DNA of 27,366 nucleotides from CALMFQ01 sp964495595 (lineage in GTDB: Bacteria; Pseudomonadota; Gammaproteobacteria; Burkholderiales; SCOH01). The translations under genes were made by a program, and so were the position numbers. The DNA lies in NCBI GenBank assembly GCA_964495595.1, contig CAZBWH010000041.1, positions 1 to 27,366 on the forward strand, read 5' to 3'. Each line of letters begins with the position of its first letter. Within the stretch, counting starts at the first letter, position 1. Under the pieces are notes generated by a model. It worked only from the letters and a program-made list of their open reading frames with translations, did no database searches and was not told where the DNA came from. Positions 6,799 through 12,280 of this stretch are shown piece after piece.

Positions 6799-8070
6799 TC
6801 ATGCCTGCTGCCGCAACACCGGCCAGCGGGCGAGGAATTCGCCGCCGCGATGGACCAGCAGGTCGCCGAATTGCAGCAACACGGCTTCCGATTGCGTCGG
6901 CCGCAGAAACACCCAGTCGTCGATCGCCAGTTGCACCCGGCGCGAGCCGGTGACGATGCTCTGGTTGCTGCTGCTGCCGTAAAGCGGGTTGTCCTGCAGC
7001 CCCGGCGGCGAGTGGTAACGTGCCAGCCATTTGCCGCCGTAGACGAACCAGCTCTGCTGCAGGTTGCGGTCCCACCAGGCTTGCGGCGCGGCCAGTGCCT
7101 CGATGCCGGGGATGCGGGTGGCGTCGAGGCGTTTCAGTACCGGGGTGGCGATGAATGCCGCCGGCTGGAAGGCTTCCAGCCCCGGCAGGTCGAAATCGGC
7201 CGGTTTCAGCAGGCAGGAGCCGGCGGCCAGGTCGTTGCAGACGGTCTGTTGCCGGTGCCAGTGCAGAGTCGGGCTGCCTGCGCCGTTGAGCGTGAGCGAT
7301 GCCTGGGCCAGCTGCGGTGCCTGCCGGCGCAGCAGATCGATGGCAGCCGTATACGCTTCCTGCGAGTGCCGGTAGCTGTCGGCGGCGTTTTGCAGCAGCG
7401 ACGGAATCTTGCCGACATGGGCGTCGTACCCCATGAAACCGCTGAACGCCAGCTGCTGCGGCGCGGCGGCGATGATGCGCAACATGGCGGCCAGCTGGTG
7501 CAGGTCACCAACGCCGCCGCGGTGCAGGCCGATGTCGAGTTCGATATTGATCCGCAGCGGCAAGCCGAGTTGTGCCGCCAGCTGGCGGTATTGTTGCAGC
7601 CGTTCCGGGCTGTCGACCAGCCATTGCACCCGTGGCAGCTGGCCGGGTGCGGCGCTGGCGACAAACCGGCGCGCGGCGTCGATCGGCAGCGGTTTGCCGA
7701 GCAGCAGGTCGGCTGTCGGAAAACGGGTGGCGCATTGTTGCAGGAACGGCAGGTGAAAACACATCAGCCGCTGGCTGCCGGTGTGTTGCATCACGTAGTC
7801 GATCAGGCCGGCTGCCGGCAGCGATTTGACCACCAGCCGGTAGGCTGCCCGAGGGTTGAGCTGCTGTTTCAGGGCTGCGAGGTTGGCATCGAGCAGGTCG
7901 AGATCGAGCAATACACTGGGGACACCCCCGGCGTGTTGCCTGGCCAGCGTCTGCAGCCGGAGGAAATAGTCGTTGTGTCCACCGCCCTGATCGGCCGGGC
8001 GCAACACGGCCAGCCCTCCCAGTCCGGCGATACCCAAACCGGCGAGAAAATGCCTGCGACTCAGTGTCAT
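6799..8070 (-). CDS. Tat-exported PLP enzyme, alanine racemase/D-threonine aldolase-like (DSD1-like)
   Basis: A 423-residue protein starting MTLSRRHFLAG, a twin-arginine signal (Arg5-Arg6) followed by a hydrophobic stretch, so it is predicted to be folded with cofactor in the cytoplasm and exported to the periplasm. The rest matches the fold-III PLP barrel (SVLLDLDLLDANL; likely PLP lysine Lys82 in LVVKSLPAAG; HRGGVGD) plus a C-terminal beta domain like D-threonine aldolase. In metal-dependent relatives a His-containing metal motif follows a proline near the C-terminus; here the equivalent stretch is RPTQSEAV (about 390-397), so the metal site seems lost. Substrate is unknown. The start at 8070 is supported by AGGAGG and by a 4-base overlap with the oxidase gene; an earlier in-frame start (8112) would bury the Tat signal. 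Confidence 0.82.
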   Translation of the reverse strand: MTLSRRHFLAGLGIAGLGGLAVLRPADQGGGHNDYFLRLQTLARQHAGGVPSVLLDLDLLDANLAALKQQLNPRAAYRLVVKSLPAAGLIDYVMQHTGSQRLMCFHLPFLQQCATRFPTADLLLGKPLPIDAARRFVASAAPGQLPRVQWLVDSPERLQQYRQLAAQLGLPLRINIELDIGLHRGGVGDLHQLAAMLRIIAAAPQQLAFSGFMGYDAHVGKIPSLLQNAADSYRHSQEAYTAAIDLLRRQAPQLAQASLTLNGAGSPTLHWHRQQTVCNDLAAGSCLLKPADFDLPGLEAFQPAAFIATPVLKRLDATRIPGIEALAAPQAWWDRNLQQSWFVYGGKWLARYHSPPGLQDNPLYGSSSNQSIVTGSRRVQLAIDDWVFLRPTQSEAVLLQFGDLLVHRGGEFLARWPVLRQQA

Positions 8071-9440
8071 GCCGCCTCCTGCAACAATTGGCGCAAATGG
8101 GCGTTCAGCCATTTACCCTGCGGGTCTGCCTGCTGCCGCACGCGGCAGAAGTCGTCGAAGCGCGGGTACAGCTGGCGCAGGTCGCGGTATTGCAGGGTAT
8201 GCAGCTTGCCCCAATGCGGCCGGCCGCGATATTTGCGCAGGATCGGTTCGATTTGCGCGAACAGCGGCCGGTAGTCCTGTTTGGCATACTGGTGCACCGA
8301 AATCACCGCGCAGTCGCGCTGGTAATACGGGCTGAGCCAGACGTCGTCGGCAGCGACATAGCGGTATTCGATCGGGAAAAACACCTGGATGTCGCTGCGG
8401 CGGATGGTTTCGACCACCTCCATCAGGCAGGCGGGGCCGTCGGCCAGCGGCACCGCGTATTCCATTTCGTTGAAACCGACGCTGCGCGGGCTGGCGAGCA
8501 ACCGGTACGACAGCCCGCTGCGTTGTGAATCGGCGACAAACGCGCCGAGCAGGCGCTGTACCGTGCCGTTGAGCCAGGGGAAGCGCCGGGTGGTGTCGGC
8601 GGCCAGCTCCAGCAGTTCGTTATCGTCTTCCGGCTCGGGGCCATCCGGTTCGGCACCGGCTTCGTTGGTGCGTTTGAGAATGGCTTTGTTGCCGAACGGG
8701 AAGGCGAAGAATTCGATATGCCGGTGTTGGGCCTTTTCGCGTTCAGCTGTATCCAGCGCCTGCCGCAGATCCATGACCGTGACGTTTTCGCGCAGGCGGT
8801 AGGCGCTGCGGTTCTGCAGCTCGACTTCGGTGACGACGCCAATGCTGCCGATTCCGGCCCGTGCGGCATGAAACAGCTCGGCATGCTGCTGCGGCGAGCA
8901 CTCCAGCGCACTGCCGTCGGCCAGCATCAGCCGCAATGCCCGTACATAGCCGGAATAACATTGCAGCCCGAGCCCGGTACCGTGGGTGGCGGTGCTGATG
9001 GCGCCGGCCAGCGATTGCAGATTGATGTCCGCCTCGTTGATCAGCCCCTGGCCGATTTCCTGCAGCAAGGGGCCACAGGCGGCAATCCGGGTGCCGGCGC
9101 GCAGCCGGGCGGTTTGCTGCCGGGTGTCGTGGCTGAGCAGGCCGTTGAATGCTTCAAGCGAAATCAGGGTGTCGTCGCTGGGGACCAGCGGCGCAAACGA
9201 GTGACTGCCGCCGAAGAGTCTCGGCTGTTGCGCCCGGCGAAGCATGGCCGCCAGTTCGGTTTCGTCCTGTGGACTGAGTATCTGGCGCGGGTCGGCGTGT
9301 AGATTGCCCGACCAGTTGCGCCATTTGCTGCCGGCCGGCGCGGCAGACAGTTCAGAATGGCTGGCACAGGCGGCCAGCCAGGTGCTGAGCGGCAGGCCGA
9401 ACAAAAATGCGCGCCGGCCGGGATTGGGGGGCGAAACCAT
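8067..9440 (-). CDS. FAD-linked oxidase, D-arabinono-1,4-lactone oxidase family, Tat lipoprotein
   Basis: A 457-residue flavoprotein. Residues about 1-28 contain twin arginines (PGRRAFLFG, Arg9-Arg10) and a lipobox LAAC with Cys25, indicating a Tat-exported lipoprotein. Residues about 45-220 form a PCMH-type FAD-binding domain (FGGSHSFAPLV; ATHGTGLGLQCYSGYVRALRL). The C-terminal part is the aldonolactone oxidase domain with the conserved HWGK (409-412). Relatives oxidise sugar lactones or polyols at the C2/C1 position; the substrate here is unknown, and so is the electron acceptor in the periplasm. GAGG lies about 7 nt before the ATG. It is the first gene of a - strand run that continues through the PLP enzyme into cobC-cobQ-cobS. 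Confidence 0.88.
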   Translation of the reverse strand: MVSPPNPGRRAFLFGLPLSTWLAACASHSELSAAPAGSKWRNWSGNLHADPRQILSPQDETELAAMLRRAQQPRLFGGSHSFAPLVPSDDTLISLEAFNGLLSHDTRQQTARLRAGTRIAACGPLLQEIGQGLINEADINLQSLAGAISTATHGTGLGLQCYSGYVRALRLMLADGSALECSPQQHAELFHAARAGIGSIGVVTEVELQNRSAYRLRENVTVMDLRQALDTAEREKAQHRHIEFFAFPFGNKAILKRTNEAGAEPDGPEPEDDNELLELAADTTRRFPWLNGTVQRLLGAFVADSQRSGLSYRLLASPRSVGFNEMEYAVPLADGPACLMEVVETIRRSDIQVFFPIEYRYVAADDVWLSPYYQRDCAVISVHQYAKQDYRPLFAQIEPILRKYRGRPHWGKLHTLQYRDLRQLYPRFDDFCRVRQQADPQGKWLNAHLRQLLQEAA

Positions 9441-9506
9441 GCTGTTCCTCGCGTGTGGGTGCGGTTCTGATGCGGTTTGGCTAATCCGCTGATAGTTATT
9501 GCCGAT

Positions 9507-9534
9507 TTGGTGGCTTCGGGCGCCATGTTAAAAT
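9507..9534 (+). promoter_or_regulatory. Putative lpxC promoter
   Basis: TTGGTG (9507-9512) and TAAAAT (9529-9534) are spaced by 16 nt, upstream of lpxC. A short GGCGC...GCGCC inverted repeat (9519-9541) brackets the -10 box. The lpxC ATG at 9566 has no recognisable Shine-Dalgarno. Confidence 0.4.
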
Positions 9535-9565
9535 TCGCGCCAAATTACACCATTGTTGCGTCAAC

Positions 9566-10480
9566 ATGATCAAACAGCGAACCCTGAAACAGCCGATCAA
9601 GGCCAGCGGCGTCGGCCTGCACTGTGGCGATCGGGTCACTTTGCATCTTCACCCGGCACCGGTCGACACCGGCATTGTGTTCCGGCGGGTCGACCTGCCC
9701 GGCGTGCCCGAATTCAGGGTGGCGCCCGATCTGGTCAACGATACCCGGCTATCGTCGACGCTGGTGAAGGACAATGTGCGCGTGGCCACCATCGAGCACC
9801 TGATGTCGGCGCTGGCCGGGCTGGGGGTCGATAACCTGCGGATCGATATCGACGCGCAGGAAACGCCGATCATGGATGGCAGCGCCGCCACGTTCATTTT
9901 CCTGCTGCAACAGGCCGGCATTATCGAACAGGCAGCGGCAAAAAAATTCGTCCGGGTGAAAAAAACCGTCGAAGTCCGCGAGGGCGACAAGTGGGTGAAG
10001 CTGGAGCCGCACAACGGTTACAAGGTCAGCCTGACCATCGAATTCAACCACCCGGCGTTCCGCAAGGAACATCAGTCCGTGACGATTGACTTTGCCAACA
10101 CCAGCTTTATCAAGGAAATCAGCCGCGCCCGCACCTTCGGCTTCATGCACGAGGTGGAAATGATGCGCGAAATGGGGCTGGGGCGCGGTGGCAGCTTCGA
10201 CAATGCCATCGTGCTCGACGAATACCGGGTGCTGAACAGCGACGGCCTGCGTTACGAAAACGAATTTGTCCGCCACAAGGTGCTGGACGCGATTGGCGAC
10301 CTGTACATTCTCGGCTACCCGCTGATCGCCGCCTTTTCCGGCTTCAAATCCGGGCACGCAATGAACAACAAGCTATTGCGTGCGTTGCTGGCCGATCAGC
10401 AGGCCTGGGAGTGGGTGACGTTCGATCGCCCGGAGCAGGCGCCCAGCTCCTTTCACCAACTCCAGCCGCTGGCGATCTGA
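9566..10480 (+). CDS. lpxC: UDP-3-O-acyl-N-acetylglucosamine deacetylase
   Basis: A 304-residue protein, the standard LpxC length. It catalyses the first committed step of lipid A synthesis, a zinc-dependent deacetylation in the cytoplasm. The zinc ligands are all present: His78 (ATIEHLMSALAGLG), His237 and Asp241 (HKVLDAIGD), with the catalytic His264 (FKSGHAMNN). The N-terminus (MIKQRTLKQPIKASGVGLHCG) is typical. In many proteobacteria lpxC sits at the end of the division/cell wall cluster with dciA and secA following; here norEF is placed between lpxC and those genes. In enterics LpxC is degraded by FtsH through its C-terminus; the tail here (FHQLQPLAI) is hydrophobic at its end, but regulation is not demonstrated. 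Confidence 0.98.
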   Translation: MIKQRTLKQPIKASGVGLHCGDRVTLHLHPAPVDTGIVFRRVDLPGVPEFRVAPDLVNDTRLSSTLVKDNVRVATIEHLMSALAGLGVDNLRIDIDAQETPIMDGSAATFIFLLQQAGIIEQAAAKKFVRVKKTVEVREGDKWVKLEPHNGYKVSLTIEFNHPAFRKEHQSVTIDFANTSFIKEISRARTFGFMHEVEMMREMGLGRGGSFDNAIVLDEYRVLNSDGLRYENEFVRHKVLDAIGDLYILGYPLIAAFSGFKSGHAMNNKLLRALLADQQAWEWVTFDRPEQAPSSFHQLQPLAI

Positions 10481-10483
10481 GTG

Positions 10484-10504
10484 CTGCAGGCCCTCGGCCT
10501 GCAG
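10484..10504 (+). terminator. Perfect hairpin after lpxC, possible terminator
   Basis: CTGCAGGCC (10484-10492) and GGCCTGCAG (10496-10504) form a perfect 9-bp stem with a 3-nt loop, starting 4 nt after the lpxC stop. No T-run follows on the + strand, so it may be an RNA 3'-end stabiliser or a Rho-assisted stop rather than a classical intrinsic terminator. Confidence 0.45.
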
Positions 10505-10557
10505 ACCGCATCCCCATTGGCTCGCAGCCGGCCTGCACGCCGCTCCTGGCTTGGCTT

Positions 10558-10572
10558 GCAGGGCAGCCCTGC
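10558..10572. repeat. 15-bp dyad GCAGGGC-a-GCCCTGC
   Basis: Perfect 7-bp inverted repeat around a single A, in the 182-base gap between lpxC and norE. It could be a protein-binding dyad or, less well, a tight hairpin. It has no T-run. Nothing else coding is visible in this gap. Confidence 0.4.
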
Positions 10573-10593
10573 CAGAGCTTTCCTGGTCTGCCC

Positions 10594-10635
10594 TTGTTCT
10601 GGGTCAGGGCGCCGCAGCAGGCGTTACGGCACAAT
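10594..10635 (+). promoter_or_regulatory. Candidate FNR/NNR-like site and -10 box before norE
   Basis: TTGTTCTGGGTCAG (10594-10607) is a degenerate match to the TTGAT-N4-ATCAA box of FNR/DNR/NNR activators. A -10-like CACAAT lies at 10630-10635. If transcription starts near 10642, the box centre is at about -41.5, the normal class II activator position. The match is imperfect (second half-site weak), so this is tentative. Confidence 0.3.
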
Positions 10636-10662
10636 TCCCGTCCTGGTTTTCGGGAGAAGGAA

Positions 10663-11259
10663 ATGGCTGATCTAGTGTTATCCCCCGGCCCGCCGGCGCC
10701 AGCCGGGTGGCGGATTCCCGGCAACAAAGGCATCTGGGCCGGCATTACCTGCGAACTGATCGAGTTTCTGGTGCTGTTCGTGGTCTATTTTGTCGCCCGG
10801 GCGCACTTTCCGGAAGCTTTCCAGCAAGGCTCACAGCGCCTGTCCCCGCTGGCCGGCTCCGCCATCACGCTGATCATGCTCAGCAGCAGTGCCTGCATTG
10901 CTGCTGCCGTGGTCAGCATCCGCGCCGGACGGCGGCAGGCATCGCTGCGCTGGCTGCTGCTGGGCGCCGTGCTGGCGCTGGGCTACCCGCTGACCAAATG
11001 GCTGGAGTTCCGCTGGAACCTGGCCCACGGCATCGACGGCGACGCCGGCATATTCTTCACCGTCTATTACTACCTGACCATCAACCATCTGGTGCACGCC
11101 TGCTGGGGTCTGCTCGGTATCGGCTGGGTGGTGGCCCGCCACCTGTCCGGCGCCTACACCGCCGACGACTACAGCGGACTGGAGGCGCTGGCCTGCTACT
11201 GGCACGCCACCGACATCATCTGGCTGACCCTGTTTCCGTTCTTTTACGTCCTGGCCTGA
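10663..11259 (+). CDS. norE: NorE-like, cytochrome c oxidase subunit III family protein
   Basis: A 198-residue, five-helix membrane protein of the heme-copper oxidase subunit III family. It shows GIWAGITCELIEFLVLF (the helix III/IV-type Glu), YYYLTINHLVHACWG and CYWHATDIIWLTLF, the conserved YWHxxDxxW ending. It is short relative to true CoxC and is followed by a small two- to three-helix protein, the arrangement of norE-norF, which assist nitric oxide reductase activity. A strong GGAGAAGGA precedes the ATG; the frame extends upstream into lpxC but that part is spurious. No norB/norC is in the window, so a role with another terminal oxidase or nitrite reductase cluster cannot be excluded. Confidence 0.82.
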   Translation: MADLVLSPGPPAPAGWRIPGNKGIWAGITCELIEFLVLFVVYFVARAHFPEAFQQGSQRLSPLAGSAITLIMLSSSACIAAAVVSIRAGRRQASLRWLLLGAVLALGYPLTKWLEFRWNLAHGIDGDAGIFFTVYYYLTINHLVHACWGLLGIGWVVARHLSGAYTADDYSGLEALACYWHATDIIWLTLFPFFYVLA

Positions 11260-11262
11260 ACG

Positions 11263-11571
11263 ATGAAAACTGCCCATCCTGTGTCGTTGCGCCTGTTGCT
11301 GTGGGCCTGGCTGGTGTTGTGTCTGCTGACGCTCATCAGCATCGGGCTCGGGCAATCGTTCCACCGTGCCGACTGGCTGCCACTGGGAGTGGCCGCGATT
11401 GTCTGGCTCAAAGGCTGGCTGGTGTGCCGATACTTTCTGGAAAGTCCGTCCGCCCACCCGTTCATCCGTCGCCTGCTGGCCGTGTTCATTGCCTGCGCCC
11501 CGCTGGCGCTGCTGCTGACCGGCTTTCTCGGCCGGCAGGTGGCCAACTGGACCGGTCGCCTGCTGGGCTGA
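11263..11571 (+). CDS. norF: NorF-like small membrane protein (cytochrome c oxidase subunit IV-like)
   Basis: A 102-residue protein with three hydrophobic segments (about 9-29, 39-57, 66-85) separated by short basic loops (WLKGWLVCRYFLE). Size, topology and position 3 nt after norE match NorF / prokaryotic cytochrome oxidase subunit IV. The family supports assembly or activity of the NO reductase but has no known catalytic site. It converges with the dciA-like gene with only 18 nt between the two stop codons and no visible terminator. Confidence 0.72.
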   Translation: MKTAHPVSLRLLLWAWLVLCLLTLISIGLGQSFHRADWLPLGVAAIVWLKGWLVCRYFLESPSAHPFIRRLLAVFIACAPLALLLTGFLGRQVANWTGRLLG

Positions 11572-11589
11572 CCCGGCGTTGGCAGACCG

Positions 11590-12006
11590 TCAGTCAAAGC
11601 CGTGGTGGCGAATCAGCCGCACAAACGCCTGCCGAAGGGGCGAATCCGGCATGGTCGCCACCGTGTCGCGCAGATGCTGCAGTGCAACACTGCTGATGTA
11701 CGCCTGTTTGGGTCGCTTGAGTGGTTGCAGCGATACGGCTGTCCGGATGCGCAGCCGCTCGACGGCCAGCCCGCGCGCCTGCAGCCGCGACAGCAGCGTC
11801 AGCGTCATCTGGCGCAGCTTGGCGGCAATCGCGCCGTGGTCGGCGTACAACACCCAGCAGCCCGTCGCCATGCTGACCAGCCGCACCTTGCCGCGCAACT
11901 CGCCTGGCAACACGCTGTCCAGTGCCGCCTGATGTGCCAGGGTGCTGGCTGCCAGTCTCAGGCACTGCGCCGCCTGCTTGCCCAGAAAATCAGAAAAATG
12001 TGCCAC
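11590..12006 (-). CDS. dciA: DUF721 protein, probable replicative helicase loader DciA
   Basis: A 138-residue basic protein with the DUF721 pattern: an N-terminal helical part (FLGKQAAQCLRLAASTLAHQAAL), then LPGELRGKVRLVSMATGCWVLYADHGAIAAKLRQM, the typical KH-like core in which a W/L-V-x-x-x-SxxxAxxLRxxxxxLL pattern recurs. DciA loads or stimulates the replicative helicase DnaB in bacteria without DnaC. Location beside lpxC and secA is the classical one (as in Pseudomonas). The start is GTG at 12006 with no clear ribosome site. It is transcribed away from secA. The M23 peptidase gene often found between dciA and secA is absent. Confidence 0.75.
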   Translation of the reverse strand: MAHFSDFLGKQAAQCLRLAASTLAHQAALDSVLPGELRGKVRLVSMATGCWVLYADHGAIAAKLRQMTLTLLSRLQARGLAVERLRIRTAVSLQPLKRPKQAYISSVALQHLRDTVATMPDSPLRQAFVRLIRHHGFD

Positions 12007-12145
12007 GCGGGATTGTGTTCTGACAGAAAAGCCACCAGTTTAAGCGCTTTGCGACCCGCCGGATCACCTTGTCTGTGTTTTCGGCCCGGGTTGACGGATG
12101 GCGTCAGCGCGACCGGCTGGATGTGGTAGTATTTCCGGGTTTTGC

Positions 12146-12174
12146 TTGGCCCGAATATGTCAGATGAGTATAGT
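12146..12174 (+). promoter_or_regulatory. Putative secA promoter
   Basis: TTGGCC (12146-12151) and TATAGT (12169-12174) are spaced by exactly 17 nt. Transcription near 12181 would give a leader of about 100 nt. It lies in the 274-base divergent gap between the dciA-like gene and secA. No clear promoter for the dciA-like gene is visible on the other strand. Confidence 0.5.
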
Positions 12175-12208
12175 GACAAGCCGCAGTGCCACAGTGTTTC
12201 CCGCCGCA

Positions 12209-12271
12209 ATGGCCCAGCCATCCGGCACCAACGAGAGGAGGGCAGCCCGCCGACCGGCTGCCGACAGATAA
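12209..12271 (+). CDS. Possible 20-codon upstream ORF in the secA leader
   Basis: ATG 12209 opens a 20-codon frame ending TAA at 12269-12271, nine bases before the secA ATG and in the same frame. The predicted peptide is arginine-rich in its second half (ERRAARRPAADR). There is no Shine-Dalgarno before it, so translation is doubtful. Its position inside the predicted transcript, just ahead of secA, is what makes it worth listing. It is not a homologue of gammaproteobacterial SecM, which is far longer and carries a signal sequence. Confidence 0.2.
   Translation: MAQPSGTNERRAARRPAADR
12236..12262 (+). promoter_or_regulatory. secA: SD-like GGAGG fused to a hairpin in the secA leader
   Basis: GGAGGG-type sequence (about 12236-12242) runs into a perfect 7-bp stem, GGCAGCC (12241-12247) with GGCTGCC (12256-12262) and an 8-nt loop. 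The strong ribosome-site-like motif is about 40 nt from the secA ATG linearly and about 18 nt from it if the hairpin is looped out. The sequence directly before the ATG has only a weak AAGAA. Translational control of secA is a possibility. Confidence 0.35.
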
Positions 12272-12280
12272 GAACTCACC

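Noticed and set aside
6850..8274. 474-codon + strand open frame opposite the PLP enzyme
   Set aside because: Another high-GC shadow; no recognisable domain, and the - strand product has a Tat signal and a PLP-barrel pattern.
11958..12221. 87-codon - strand frame upstream of the dciA-like gene
   Set aside because: It is in a different frame from dciA, overlaps the secA promoter and leader, and has no recognisable pattern.
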